From Saccharomonospora amisosensis (GTDB lineage: Bacteria; Actinomycetota; Actinomycetes; Mycobacteriales; Pseudonocardiaceae): a stretch of DNA of 64,000 nt. The DNA lies in the NCBI RefSeq assembly GCF_011761185.1, contig NZ_JAAOYM010000001.1, positions 2,542,001 to 2,606,000 on the forward strand, in the 5' to 3' direction. Each line of letters begins with the position of its first letter. Within the stretch, counting starts at the first letter, position 1. The notes below the pieces were generated by a model. It was not told where the DNA came from, searched no databases, and worked only from the letters and a program-made list of their open reading frames with translations. Both the position numbers and the translations under genes were made by a program. Of the stretch, positions 36,586-47,660 are shown one piece after another.

Positions 36586-38088
36586 TCACCCCGATGTCGT
36601 AAGGGCCTCCACCAATTCCTCGGCCGTCTCCGACTCGTCCAGCAGCTTGCCGACGTGCGCCTTCGTACCCCGCAGCGGCTCCAGCGTGGGGATGCGCACC
36701 AGCGACTCCTTGCCCACGTCGAAGATCACCGAGTCCCACGACGCGGCGGCGATGGAGTTGGCGTACTTCTCCAGCGTCCTTCCCCTGAAGTAGGCACGGG
36801 TGTCCGACGGCGGGTTGGTGATCGCCGCCTGCACCTCCTCCTCGCTCACCAGGCGCTTCATCGAACCGCGCGTGACCAGCCGGTTGTACAGGCCCTTGTC
36901 CAGCCGCACGTCGGAGTACTGCAGATCGACCAGATGCAGCCGAGGCGCCGCCCAGCCGAGCTGATCCCGTTGCCGGTAGGCCTCCAGCAGCCGCAACTTC
37001 GCGGGCCAGTCCAGCCGGTCGGCGCACTCGGCTGGGTCGCGGGCCAGCGCGTCCAGCACCTCGCCCCAGACCCGCAGCACCTCCTTGGACTGCTCGTCGG
37101 CCCCGGTTCGCTCCAGATGCTCCGCCGCCATCTCGTGATAGGCGTACTGCAGGTCCAGGCCGCTGTACTTGCGCCCGTTGGCCAGCTCCACCGTGGTCTT
37201 CAGCGTCGGATCGTGGCTGATCTCGTGCACGGCGCGCACCGGCTCGTCCAGCTTGAGGTCGTCGAAGCGCACCCCCTGCTCGATCATGTCGATGACCAGC
37301 GCCGTCGTGCCCAGCTTCAGAAACGTCGCGTACTCGGCGAGGTTGGCGTCCCCGACGATCACGTGCAGCCTGCGGTACTTGTCGGCGTCGGCGTGCGGTT
37401 CGTCCCGTGTGTTGATGATCCCGCGCTTCAGCGTGGTCTCCAGCCCCACCTCGACCTCGATGTAGTCGGCGCGCTGGGAAAGCTGGAAGCCCGCCTCCTC
37501 ACCTTGCTGGCCGATGCCCACCCGGCCCGAGCCCGTGATCACCTGCCTGGACACGAAGAACGGCGTCAGCCCGGCGATGACGGCGGTGAACGGCGTGGAG
37601 CGCGCCATGAGGTAGTTCTCATGGGTGCCGTAGCTGGCGCCCTTACCGTCGACGTTGTTCTTGTAGAGCTGCAGCGGAGGCTGGCCGGGTACGGTGGCGG
37701 CCCGGATCGCCGCCTCCTCCATGACCCGCTCTCCGGCCTTGTCCCAGATCACCGCGTCCCGCGCGTTGGTCACCTCGGGCGCGGAGTACTCCGGGTGGGC
37801 GTGATCGACGTACAACCGCGCACCGTTGGTCAGGATGACGTTGGCCGCACCGAGGTCCTCCACATCGGGGTCGGGGCCCTGCTGGCCCGGTCCCGTCAAA
37901 TCGAACCCGCGTGCGTCGCGCAGCGGCGACTCCACCTCGTAGTCCCAGCGGGCCCTGCGTGCTCGCGGGATGTCCGCGGCCGCCGCGTAGGCCAGCACAA
38001 CTTGGGTGGAGGTCAGCACCGGGTTCGCCGTCGCATCGCCCGGCACCGCGATCCCGTACTCCACCTCGGTTCCCATGATCCGCCGCAT
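36586..38088 (-). CDS. dop: Deamidase/depupylase of Pup (Dop)
   Basis: Dop deamidates the Pup C-terminus and can also remove Pup from substrates. The 500-residue protein is a PafA homolog with E8 and E10 (MGTEVEYG) and the key D95 ([10 protein letters not shown]). The Dop-specific insertion lies around residues 40-80, longer than in Paf[19 protein letters not shown] is conserved. The ATG at 38088 follows TACGCT (38096-38101) by 7 nt, predicting a leaderless mRNA and excluding the upstream in-frame start. Three 11-bp repeats lie further upstream. Confidence 0.98.
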   Translation of the reverse strand: MRRIMGTEVEYGIAVPGDATANPVLTSTQVVLAYAAAADIPRARRARWDYEVESPLRDARGFDLTGPGQQGPDPDVEDLGAANVILTNGARLYVDHAHPEYSAPEVTNARDAVIWDKAGERVMEEAAIRAATVPGQPPLQLYKNNVDGKGASYGTHENYLMARSTPFTAVIAGLTPFFVSRQVITGSGRVGIGQQGEEAGFQLSQRADYIEVEVGLETTLKRGIINTRDEPHADADKYRRLHVIVGDANLAEYATFLKLGTTALVIDMIEQGVRFDDLKLDEPVRAVHEISHDPTLKTTVELANGRKYSGLDLQYAYHEMAAEHLERTGADEQSKEVLRVWGEVLDALARDPAECADRLDWPAKLRLLEAYRQRDQLGWAAPRLHLVDLQYSDVRLDKGLYNRLVTRGSMKRLVSEEEVQAAITNPPSDTRAYFRGRTLEKYANSIAAASWDSVIFDVGKESLVRIPTLEPLRGTKAHVGKLLDESETAEELVEALTTSG

Positions 38089-38156
38089 GGCACCAAGCGT
38101 ACGGGTCTTCGCGCCGGTGTACCCGTCCGCCCGCACGCCGGTGCTGCTCCGGCGGA

Positions 38157-38189
38157 GTGAGATCGACGTGAGATCGACGTGAGATCGAC
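38157..38189. repeat. Three tandem 11-bp repeats upstream of dop
   Basis: GTGAGATCGAC occurs three times in exact tandem (38157-38167, 38168-38178, 38179-38189). The 11-bp period is one helical turn, so the copies face the same side of DNA. They sit about 70-100 bp upstream of the dop start and just past the lipoprotein stop. Confidence 0.8.
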
Positions 38190-38199
38190 GCTGCCGGTG

Positions 38200-38844
38200 T
38201 CAGTCGTTGGCCGGGAGTTTGGCCGCGGCTATCGGGGCCATTCGCAGCACGGCCTCCCTCGCCCTGACCTGCTCACCGGCACTGACCTGGATGCCGGAGA
38301 GCACCTGGCCCGAGGCGAGCAGCAGCGTGCAGGTGTTGTCGACGCACCAGCCGCGATGCGCCTGGACGTCGGGCCTGCTCGGCAGGGTCAACTCCGCTCC
38401 GGGGCAGCGCACCCTGCCGTTGAGCACGTCGGCCGCGGGGCGATCGACGTAGCCCGTGACCAGCTGGTCGAGCGTGGACCCTGTGGGGTACTCCCACCGC
38501 AGCAGCGTGCGCTGTCGACCGATCAGGCCCACCGGTACGGCGGCGAGGCATCCGCTCGCCACGCTGGGTGGGTCGACAGCCCGGACTCCCTCGCCCGCGA
38601 GGTCCTGCTCGCCGAGTACCGCCCGTTCCACGGCCTGCTCCACCTCGGCCGGGTCCGCGCCGGGTGTGGTGGCCTGCGATTGCGGCGGCGCGGTCGTGGA
38701 CGGGCGCGTGGCGGCCGAGGTCGACTCGGCGCCGCTGTCCGAGTCGACCTGCCGTTCGCTACATCCGGCCAGCCCACCCGTCACCAGCAGCGTAACCGCG
38801 GCGATCAACACCGGTACCGCACGCACGGCTCGGACACTAGTCAT
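38200..38844 (-). CDS. Lipoprotein of unknown function
   Basis: The 214-residue product has a signal peptide with lipobox GLAGC (Cys28), a Ser/Thr/Pro-rich linker (30-65) and an external domain with four cysteines, including CVDNTCTLLLASG. No domain family is recognised. Its ATG overlaps the stop of the aldo-keto reductase gene (ATGA, 38841-38844), so the two are translationally coupled, an unusual pairing of a cytosolic reductase with a surface lipoprotein. Confidence 0.8.
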   Translation of the reverse strand: MTSVRAVRAVPVLIAAVTLLVTGGLAGCSERQVDSDSGAESTSAATRPSTTAPPQSQATTPGADPAEVEQAVERAVLGEQDLAGEGVRAVDPPSVASGCLAAVPVGLIGRQRTLLRWEYPTGSTLDQLVTGYVDRPAADVLNGRVRCPGAELTLPSRPDVQAHRGWCVDNTCTLLLASGQVLSGIQVSAGEQVRAREAVLRMAPIAAAKLPAND

Positions 38845-39779
38845 TGCCAGTGCATACCCGATCGCCTGGACCAGTAGCGTTCGGGTTCCTCCCGCAGTTC
38901 GGCCAGTGCGGCCAGGTCCTCGCTGTCCAGCGCGAGCTGCGCGCCGACGAGGTTGGCGGCCAACTGCTCGGGGCCCGCAGGGCCGAGCAGCACAACGTCG
39001 GCCCACGATTGCGCGAACACGAAGGCCAGCGCCACCGCGTCGGTGGACACTTCGTGGGCTTCGGCGAGTTCAGTCAACCGGCGAGGTGGTTCGACGGCGA
39101 GCCTGCCATTGGCCAGTGTTTCCTTGACCTGCACCAGCACTCCGGCCGCATGCGCGTCCGCGAGCGCCTGGCCTGCTGAGGTTTCCAGCGGATTCCAGGT
39201 CGACTGCACGGCACTGAACAGGCGGACACCCGCCACCTGTAGTTCGAGCGCCCGCCGGATCGTTTCCGCCTGCCCCGGCCCTGAGGTAGTGAATCCCACG
39301 GCGACGCCGCGATCGGCCAGCTCGGCCAGCGCCTCGAGCAGTGGTTCGTCGGTGAACAGCCCGCTGTCAGCGGTCAGTGAGTGCACCTGGTAGAGCGTGA
39401 TGACGTCACCCAGCAGCGCCGCCGTCTCCGCCCACTGCTCGCGGAAGCGCTCCAGCGAGTGCTCCTTGACCTCGTGGACCCGCGCATCCAGCCGCCACTG
39501 CCCGACGTAGCGGTATCCCCACTTGCTCGAGACGATGACGTCGGTGTGGCCGCGGTCGGCGAGCCAGGCCGCGAGGAACTCCTCGGCCCGGCCGTAGGAG
39601 CGGGCGGCATCGACCCGCCGGATACCCGCGGCGTAGGCACGGTCGAGCACCGCGTAGGTCGCCGACCGCATTGCCTCGACGTCCCGGTGCGAGGGCAGGG
39701 CCGCCGTTCGACCGAGATTGAGGTAGGCGGGCCTGCCGAGGGCGGCGAGCCCCACCGCGATCCTTGCGGTGTTGGTCAT
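38841..39779 (-). CDS. Aldo-keto reductase
   Basis: The 312-residue TIM-barrel oxidoreductase shows the catalytic tetrad in context: Asp and Tyr in VDAARSYGRAEEF, Lys in VSSKWGYRYVGQW, His in LYQVHSLTAD. It reduces carbonyls with NADPH; substrate unknown. The ATG at 39779 follows TACCGT (39787-39792) by 7 nt, so a leaderless mRNA is likely. An 18-bp palindrome (39834-39851) lies about 42 bp upstream of this -10 box and recurs before the regulator gene at 41095-41505. Confidence 0.88.
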   Translation of the reverse strand: MTNTARIAVGLAALGRPAYLNLGRTAALPSHRDVEAMRSATYAVLDRAYAAGIRRVDAARSYGRAEEFLAAWLADRGHTDVIVSSKWGYRYVGQWRLDARVHEVKEHSLERFREQWAETAALLGDVITLYQVHSLTADSGLFTDEPLLEALAELADRGVAVGFTTSGPGQAETIRRALELQVAGVRLFSAVQSTWNPLETSAGQALADAHAAGVLVQVKETLANGRLAVEPPRRLTELAEAHEVSTDAVALAFVFAQSWADVVLLGPAGPEQLAANLVGAQLALDSEDLAALAELREEPERYWSRRSGMHWQ

Positions 39780-39833
39780 GTGGGAGACGGTACCGAGGAC
39801 GTCGTCGTGAGGTGTGTTCGCACACGGCGGTGT

Positions 39834-39851
39834 CGTATAGGACGTTATACA
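39834..39851. promoter_or_regulatory. 18-bp palindromic operator, copy 1
   Basis: CGTATAGGACGTTATACA contains the dyad GTATA-N6-TATAC. It sits upstream of the aldo-keto reductase promoter and contains the stop codon of the epoxide hydrolase gene. An identical 18-mer is at 41516-41533. Confidence 0.75.
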
Positions 39852-40960
39852 TCGATTTCGGGTGGTGGCGGCTGCCGGTGGTCGCTGTTGCCGAGGAAGA
39901 AGGCCCGAACGTCTTCGGCGAGCAGTTCGGGCACCTCCATCGCGGCGAAGTGGCCGCCGTGCTCGAACTCCGACCAGTGCCTGACGTCGTACAGCCGCTC
40001 GGCCAGTGGTCGAACCGACTGCGTGATGTCGTGCGCGAACACCGCCACGCCAACCGGCACCTGGCACGGTTCGCTTCGCCTCGGCGCCTCGTGGTGTAGT
40101 CGCGCCGAGGACGCCGCGGTGGCGGTCAGCCAGTACAGCGAGACATTGGTGAGCAGCCGGTCGTCACTGATCCGCGACCGCGGGTCCGTCCACTGTGCGA
40201 AGCGCTCGGCGATCCAGACGAGTTGCCCGACCGGTGAGTCGGTCAGGGCGTAGCCGATGGTCTGCGGGGTGAGCGCCTGCAGGGCCTGGTACGGCGGGCG
40301 ATTCGCCAGCAATCGCCTGACCTTGTCCAGCCGAGCCTCGTCCGTTGCCGACAGCTCGATGTCGGCGTCCGGCGCAGGCCGGGTCGGCAGGTAGTTGACG
40401 TGCACCCCGACGACCCGCTCCGGGGCCAGCGCGCCGAGCGCCAGCGAGATGCCCGCGCCGAAGTCGCCGCCCTGCGCGCCGTAGCGCTCGTATCCGAGGC
40501 GGCGCATCAGCTCGGCCCAGGTCCGTGCCACCCGGGCGACATCCCAGCCGCGCTCGTGGGTGGGCCCGGAGAACCCGTATCCGGGGATGGACGGGATCAC
40601 CAGGTGGAAGTCGCGCGACAGCGGCTCGATCACGTCGAGGAACTCCAGGAACGAACCGGGCCAGCCGTGAGTGAGGATCAGCGCTAGCGCGTTCGGTTTC
40701 GGCGACCGGACGTGGACGAAGTGGATGTTCTGGCCGTCGATCTGGGTGGTGAAGTGCGCGAGCTTGTTGAGCTTGGCCTCCTGGTGGCGCCAGTCGTAGC
40801 CGGTGCGCCAGTAGTCGGCGAGTTCCTGAAGCCGTCCCAGCGGGAACCCGTAGTCCCACCCGGCATCGCTGATCTCGTTGGGCCAACGGGTGCGGACGAG
40901 CCGGTCGGCCAGGTCGTCGAGATCGGCCTGGGGCACGTCGATGTGGAACGGTTCGATCAT
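39845..40960 (-). CDS. Epoxide hydrolase (alpha/beta hydrolase with EHN domain)
   Basis: The 371-residue enzyme opens with the epoxide-hydrolase N-terminal domain (FHIDVPQADLDDLADRLVRTRWP) and has the oxyanion motif LTHGWPGSFLEF, the nucleophile Asp in AQGGDFGAG, and the late His in FEHGGHFAAME. It opens epoxides to diols. The ATG has CGGAG upstream. Its promoter region carries two dyads (41000-41012 and 41044-41059). Confidence 0.9.
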   Translation of the reverse strand: MIEPFHIDVPQADLDDLADRLVRTRWPNEISDAGWDYGFPLGRLQELADYWRTGYDWRHQEAKLNKLAHFTTQIDGQNIHFVHVRSPKPNALALILTHGWPGSFLEFLDVIEPLSRDFHLVIPSIPGYGFSGPTHERGWDVARVARTWAELMRRLGYERYGAQGGDFGAGISLALGALAPERVVGVHVNYLPTRPAPDADIELSATDEARLDKVRRLLANRPPYQALQALTPQTIGYALTDSPVGQLVWIAERFAQWTDPRSRISDDRLLTNVSLYWLTATAASSARLHHEAPRRSEPCQVPVGVAVFAHDITQSVRPLAERLYDVRHWSEFEHGGHFAAMEVPELLAEDVRAFFLGNSDHRQPPPPEIDV

Positions 40961-40999
40961 GAAGTCTCAGCTCCGAATGGGTTCGCTCAGCCACACCTG

Positions 41000-41059
41000 T
41001 TAGTGCGACTAATGTTTATGCCCCAAACGGTAGCACAGTCATTAGTCGCCCAAACGACT
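41000..41059. promoter_or_regulatory. Operator cluster upstream of the epoxide hydrolase gene
   Basis: TTAGTGCGACTAA (41000-41012) is a dyad typical of TetR-type operators. GCGACTAATG (41005-41014) recurs as its exact reverse complement CATTAGTCGC (41040-41049). A further dyad AGTCG-N6-CGACT covers 41044-41059. The cluster lies 40-100 bp upstream of the start codon, where the promoter must be. Confidence 0.6.
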
Positions 41060-41094
41060 TTTTCTGGGGCCGTCACCGCCGACTCGGCGCCCGG

Positions 41095-41505
41095 TTAACC
41101 GCCGCTGCCCGAACCGCCGCTGCCCGAACCGCCGCTGTCGGAGCGGCGCAACAACTCGAGGAACTGCTCGGCGGACAGCACTTGCCGATGCAGTTTCTCC
41201 AACCGCGCCGCGGGCGCCCGCACGTAGCCCTTGCCGAACACCGGTGCGATCTGGCGCAGGCTGGCACCGGCCTCCCTTGCCGCGAGCAGCGCCCAGTCCG
41301 ACGCATTGGCAAGCGCCGTTGCCGCCTGCCGCAATTGACCGAGCACGCCGATCAGCTCCGCCGCCTCCACCTCCCCCGCCCGCACCGCGCCGGCGATCTC
41401 TTCCAGCCACGCCAGGACGTCGGCGTCGGTGACCGGTGCGCGCAGTGATGGGCGCGGTGTTGGTGGACACGGTGTGGCGTCGTTGTCGATTTCGTAATCG
41501 CTCAC
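41095..41505 (-). CDS. Small putative DNA-binding regulator with GGS tail
   Basis: The 136-residue protein has a helical core; residues about 80-110 (LAAREAGASLRQIAPVFGKG) look like a helix-turn-helix, followed by a basic helix. The C-terminus is a Gly-Ser repeat made from 12-bp DNA repeats. It starts at GTG 41505 (a TTG at 41514 is also in frame). The 18-bp palindrome 41516-41533 lies immediately upstream, covering the likely -10 region, so autorepression is expected. Family not recognised. Confidence 0.6.
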   Translation of the reverse strand: MSDYEIDNDATPCPPTPRPSLRAPVTDADVLAWLEEIAGAVRAGEVEAAELIGVLGQLRQAATALANASDWALLAAREAGASLRQIAPVFGKGYVRAPAARLEKLHRQVLSAEQFLELLRRSDSGGSGSGGSGSGG

Positions 41506-41515
41506 AAAGCCCAAC

Positions 41516-41533
41516 CGTATAGGACGTTATACA
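41516..41533. promoter_or_regulatory. 18-bp palindromic operator, copy 2
   Basis: This is an identical copy of CGTATAGGACGTTATACA, located 10 nt upstream of the GTG of the small regulator gene and overlapping its presumed -10 box (TATACG on the minus strand). Confidence 0.75.
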
Positions 41534-41616
41534 GAATGGCCAGTCGGCTCGAACGCAGTTCGCCCCGGCCGCGAGCGCGGCCGGGGCGAACTGCTGTGCT
41601 GAGGTTCAGCGCGGTG

Positions 41617-43434
41617 TCACAGGTACTGGCCGGTGTTGGTCGCCGTGTCGATGACCCTGCCGGATTCTTGGTTCTTGCCGGTGACCAGCGTGCGGATGTA
41701 GACGATCCGCTCGCCCTTCTTGCCCGAGATACGCGCCCAGTCGTCGGGGTTCGTGGTGTTGGGCAGGTCCTCGTTCTCCGCGAACTCGTCGACGATCGCG
41801 TCGAGCAGGTGCTGCACACGCAACCCCGGCTGCTGGGTCTCCAGCACCGACTTGATGGCCGACTTCTTCGCCCTGTCCACGATGTTCTGGATCATCGCGC
41901 CGGAGTTGAAGTCGCGGAAGTAGAGCACTTCCTTGTCCCCGTTGGCGTAGGTGACCTCCAGGAAGCGGTTCTCGTCGGTCTCCTCGTACATCCGCTCCAC
42001 GGTGTGCTGGATCATCGCGTCGATCGTCGCCTGCCGATCGCCACCGAACTCCAGCAGGTCGTCGGAGTGGATCGGCAGGTCGGCGGTGAGGTACTTCGAG
42101 AAGATGTCCTTCGCGCCCTCGGCGTCCGGCCGCTCGATCTTGATCTTCACGTCCAGCCTGCCCGGTCGCAGGATGGCCGGGTCGATCATGTCCTCGCGGT
42201 TGGAGGCGCCGATCACGATGACGTTCTCCAGCCCCTCCACACCGTCGATCTCCGAAAGCAGCTGCGGAACGATCGTGGTCTCCACGTCGGAGGAAACGCC
42301 GCTGCCACGGGTGCGGAAGATCGACTCCATCTCGTCGAAGAACACGATCACCGGAGTGCCCTCGGACGCCTTCTCCCTCGCCCGCTGGAAGATCATGCGG
42401 ATGTGCCGCTCGGTCTCCCCCACGAACTTGTTCAGCAGCTCGGGACCCTTGATGTTGAGGAAGTACGACTTGGCGTCGGCCGCCGCCCCGTCGCCACGTG
42501 CCTGCGCCACCTGCTTGGCCAGCGAGTTCGCCACCGCCTTCGCGATGAGCGTCTTTCCGCATCCGGGCGGCCCGTACAACAGCACGCCCTTCGGCGGCCG
42601 CAACTGGTACTCCAGGTACAAATCCGAGTGCAGGAACGGCAACTCCACGGCGTCGCGGATCTGCTCGATCTGCCGGTAGAGCCCGCCGATGTCCTCGTAG
42701 CGGACGTCGGGAACCTCCTCGAGGACCAGGTCCTCCACCTCGGCCTTGGGCACACGCTCGTACGCGTAGCCCGCCTTGGAGTCCACCAGCAACGAGTCAC
42801 CGGGCTTGAGCGTCTGATCGGCCAACGGGTCCGACAGCCACACCACCCGCTCCTCGTCGGCGTGGCCCACAACGAGCGCCCGCGCGCTGCCGCCCTCGGT
42901 CTCCGGCAACAGCACCTCACGCAGCGCGCAGACCTCCCCGGTGCTTTCGAATCCGCCGCTCTCCACCACCGTCAGGGCCTCGTTGAGGCGGACGCTCTGG
43001 CCCCTGTGCAGCGTCTCCACCTCGACCGCAGGCGAAACCGACACCCGCATCTTCCTGCCCGCGGTGAAGACGTCCACCGTGCCGTCTTCGTACGCGGCCA
43101 CGAACACTCCGTAGCCGCTCGGAGGTTGCGCGAGCCGGTCGACCTCCTCCCGCAGAGCCATCAGCTGACTGCGCGCCTCACGTAGCGTCTCCACCAGCTT
43201 GTTGTTGCGCTCGGTCAGCTGGCTCACCCGTTCGGTCGCCTCGGCGAGCCGCTGCTCGAGCACCCGGTTCTGCCGCGGCGAATCCGTGAGCTTGCGGCGC
43301 AGGAGGGCGACCTCTTCCTCGAGGAAGCGAATCTGCCGTGCCTGCTCGCTCGCTTGCGTTCCCGCGGTTGTAGCTCCGCTCGTCTCTGAAGAGTCGGCCT
43401 CGTCGTGCCGACCTCCGGGAAGGTCGTGTTGCAT
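41617..43434 (-). CDS. mpa: Proteasome-activating ATPase Mpa/ARC
   Basis: Mpa recruits pupylated proteins, unfolds them and feeds the 20S core. The 605-residue protein has an N-terminal coiled coil (about 30-100), two OB domains (to about 240), and an AAA module with Walker A GPPGCGKT (288-295) and Walker B FFDEME (365-370). The C-terminus GQYL docks on the proteasome alpha ring. GAGGAGG upstream of the ATG at 43434 fixes the start. It lies 3.3 kb beyond dop, separated by the accessory patch. Confidence 0.98.
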   Translation of the reverse strand: MQHDLPGGRHDEADSSETSGATTAGTQASEQARQIRFLEEEVALLRRKLTDSPRQNRVLEQRLAEATERVSQLTERNNKLVETLREARSQLMALREEVDRLAQPPSGYGVFVAAYEDGTVDVFTAGRKMRVSVSPAVEVETLHRGQSVRLNEALTVVESGGFESTGEVCALREVLLPETEGGSARALVVGHADEERVVWLSDPLADQTLKPGDSLLVDSKAGYAYERVPKAEVEDLVLEEVPDVRYEDIGGLYRQIEQIRDAVELPFLHSDLYLEYQLRPPKGVLLYGPPGCGKTLIAKAVANSLAKQVAQARGDGAAADAKSYFLNIKGPELLNKFVGETERHIRMIFQRAREKASEGTPVIVFFDEMESIFRTRGSGVSSDVETTIVPQLLSEIDGVEGLENVIVIGASNREDMIDPAILRPGRLDVKIKIERPDAEGAKDIFSKYLTADLPIHSDDLLEFGGDRQATIDAMIQHTVERMYEETDENRFLEVTYANGDKEVLYFRDFNSGAMIQNIVDRAKKSAIKSVLETQQPGLRVQHLLDAIVDEFAENEDLPNTTNPDDWARISGKKGERIVYIRTLVTGKNQESGRVIDTATNTGQYL

Positions 43435-43644
43435 TTCGGCACCTCCTCGGAATGCATTTGCTTCCACGGTACCGGCGATCACCGACATGAAAAGCCCTAT
43501 CCGCGTTACAGGATCGGCGCGTCGCTCGGTCGCCGCGGAGTACCCGGTGCCGGATGAGTCGACTCTCCAGCCGGTCTTCCCCTTGCCACCGCGGACAAAA
43601 CGGTCATCAGGCAGGGTAAGGGAAACGGGCCAACGCCCCGCCGC

Positions 43645-43667
43645 TACGATCGCACCGAATCGGTGCG
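43645..43667 (+). promoter_or_regulatory. Promoter and palindrome before the Pro-rich membrane protein gene
   Basis: A TACGAT -10 box (43645-43650) is followed directly by the 17-bp palindrome CGCACCGA-A-TCGGTGCG (43651-43667), which would cover the transcription start and could be an operator or a 5' hairpin. Confidence 0.5.
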
Positions 43668-43711
43668 GGCTGTGAGATACCCGCAGGTTGAGACAGCACT
43701 AGGGGGCAACC

Positions 43712-44443
43712 GTGACGTATCCGCCGCAACCTCCGGGATGGCAGCCACAACACCGACCACACAACGCATGGGGGCAACAACCAGGTGGACACCCGCCACC
43801 CGGTGGAGGTGGACCTGGCGGCACACAACAATTCGGCCAATTCGGCCCACCTGGCCCACCTGGCCCGCCCGGCGCTTCACAGCCGCCCGGTTTTCCTTCC
43901 GGACCCGGCCAACCGCCCCCTCCGAAGAAGCGCACCGGTCTCATCGTCGGTCTGGTGATCGCCGGAATCGCCCTCGTCGGCGGAGCCATCACGCTCGTGC
44001 TGCTGCTGGGCGACGACGAGCAGCGGACAGACGGACCGGGTCCGGTGGCGACGGGCTCCCCCGCCTCGGCCACACCCACCGAGCAGCCGGACACGTCGGC
44101 GTCCGAGCCGACCTCCGAGCCACCGAACACCTCCGGACCCACCGACGACGGCAAGGAACCCGCACCCGGCGGGCAGCCATCCAACCAACTGCTCGCCGAG
44201 TCGCTGATCAGCGCGATCAACGACCACGACGGCACCTCGATGGTCGACATGGTGTGCCGCACCATCAGCGGCGTGGACGAGCCCGATTTCCGCGACGACA
44301 CCTCCGCCGAACTCCTCGATGCGCGCGACGACGGCGAGAACGGCTCGATCGACTTCACGGTCACCGAAGGCGGCCGCAGCGAGGACGTCACGTTCAAGAC
44401 AAGGACCGAGGGCGGCATGTGGTGCCTGGCGGGGCCGGGCTGA
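43712..44443 (+). CDS. Pro-rich single-pass membrane protein
   Basis: The 243-residue protein has a Pro/Gly/Gln-rich cytoplasmic tail (1-72), one membrane helix (LIVGLVIAGIALVGGAITLVL), a Ser/Thr/Pro linker (105-160) and an external domain with two cysteines that looks like a DUF4878/lumazine-type cone fold (LLAESLISAINDHDGTSMVDMVC, ending GGMWCLAG). Function unknown. The layout resembles the DUF4333 protein at 22856-23608. GTG start with GGGGG upstream. Confidence 0.75.
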   Translation: MTYPPQPPGWQPQHRPHNAWGQQPGGHPPPGGGGPGGTQQFGQFGPPGPPGPPGASQPPGFPSGPGQPPPPKKRTGLIVGLVIAGIALVGGAITLVLLLGDDEQRTDGPGPVATGSPASATPTEQPDTSASEPTSEPPNTSGPTDDGKEPAPGGQPSNQLLAESLISAINDHDGTSMVDMVCRTISGVDEPDFRDDTSAELLDARDDGENGSIDFTVTEGGRSEDVTFKTRTEGGMWCLAGPG

Positions 44444-44522
44444 GCTCGACACAAGCAGCCCGATACAAGCAGCCCGATACCAGTCCGACACACAGCTGTC
44501 CGGCCAGGAGCCCGGCACAACC

Positions 44523-44549
44523 GGGCGGGCCGCTCGTCGCGGCCCGCCC
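44523..44549. terminator. Bidirectional terminator between convergent genes
   Basis: An 11-bp GC stem (44523-44533 with 44539-44549) and a 5-nt loop lie between the Pro-rich membrane protein gene and trmI. A short direct repeat (ACAAGCAGCCCGATAC) precedes it. Confidence 0.75.
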
Positions 44550-44558
44550 GCCCACCGT

Positions 44559-46603
<2,045 letters not shown>

Positions 46604-46711
46604 CAGGAGAGGGTAGAACGTCCGGCGTTGGGCGCTCGTTACCTCCCGTGGTCGATCACGTCCACGCCGGGTCACGGCGTGTTGTCGTACCGTGCCATTA
46701 CGCTCCCAGGC

Positions 46712-47620
46712 ATGGCAGAGGGCGCGATCGACACCACCACCACCACCACGAGCACCGTCACCGTGTCACCGCGCGACGGGCTGCGACGGCCTGCCCTTTC
46801 GCCGTCCAGAGCGAGCGACTTCAAGCAGTGTCCGCTGCTGTACCGCTTCCGTGCCGTGGACCGGTTGCCGGAGGTGCCGACCAAGGCGCAGGTGCGGGGA
46901 ACGCTGGTGCATTCGGTGCTGGAACAGCTGTTCGCGCTGCCCCGCCAGCAGCGGGTCCCCGAACGCGCACGAGAATTGCTCGCGCCCACCTGGGAGCAGC
47001 TCTCGGCTGAATGCCCGGAATGGACGCAACTGTTCGCGCAGGACTCCACGGCGGAGATGCGAGACTGGCTTGACTCCGCAGGCCGGCTCGTCGACGCCTA
47101 TTTCGAGCTGGAGGACCCCCGCAGGCTGGATCCGGAGGCCTGCGAGCTGCACGTGGAAACCGAGTTGCGTTCCGGTGTGCTGCTGCGCGGCTACATCGAC
47201 CGGCTGGACGTCGCCCCCACCGGCGAGATCCGGGTGGTGGACTACAAGACCGGCGCCGCCCCGAGGCAGGTTGGCGAGGCCAAGGCGATGTTTCAGATGA
47301 AGTTCTACGCGGTCGTGCTCTGGCGGCTGCGCGCGGTGGTGCCCAGCCAGCTCAAGCTCATGTACCTCACCGACGGGCAGGCACTGGCCTACACCCCCGA
47401 CGAGCCGGAGCTGCTGCGTTTCGAACGGACACTGGAGGCGATCTGGGAGGCGATCCTGCGGGCGGGCAGGACAGGTGACTTCCGGCCGAGCAAGAGCAAG
47501 CTGTGCGACTGGTGCTCTCACCAGGCCCTGTGTCCCGCCTTCGGCGGGACGCCGCCAGAATATCCGGGTTGGCCCGAGCCCGACCCCGGGGAGGAGTCGG
47601 TGCTCGACCGGGCCGACTGA
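46712..47620 (+). CDS. RecB-family exonuclease with Fe-S cysteines
   Basis: The 302-residue PD-(D/E)XK nuclease has the catalytic core GYIDRLDVAPTGEIRVVDYKTG and four cysteines arranged like AddB/Cas4: C40 (SDFKQCPLLYRF), C265, C268 and C274 (CDWCSHQALC), likely binding a 4Fe-4S cluster. It corresponds in position to Rv2119. The N-terminus has a run of threonines. TACGCT (46699-46704) lies 7 nt before the ATG, so the mRNA is probably leaderless. A stand-alone DNA repair nuclease is likely. Confidence 0.9.
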   Translation: MAEGAIDTTTTTTSTVTVSPRDGLRRPALSPSRASDFKQCPLLYRFRAVDRLPEVPTKAQVRGTLVHSVLEQLFALPRQQRVPERARELLAPTWEQLSAECPEWTQLFAQDSTAEMRDWLDSAGRLVDAYFELEDPRRLDPEACELHVETELRSGVLLRGYIDRLDVAPTGEIRVVDYKTGAAPRQVGEAKAMFQMKFYAVVLWRLRAVVPSQLKLMYLTDGQALAYTPDEPELLRFERTLEAIWEAILRAGRTGDFRPSKSKLCDWCSHQALCPAFGGTPPEYPGWPEPDPGEESVLDRAD

Positions 47621-47660
47621 GCCGACTGACCTGTTCCGGCACAGGGCGAAGGAGACCATC

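Noticed and set aside
41101-41140. 12-bp repeats near the end of the small regulator gene as a possible iteron array
   Set aside because: They lie inside the coding frame and encode a Gly-Ser tail; there is no AT-rich origin or replication gene nearby.
38200-41533. Integrated mobile element between dop and mpa
   Set aside because: There is no integrase, transposase, tRNA gene or terminal direct repeats. The two 18-bp palindromes look like operators rather than attachment sites, because one lies at a promoter and both are symmetric.
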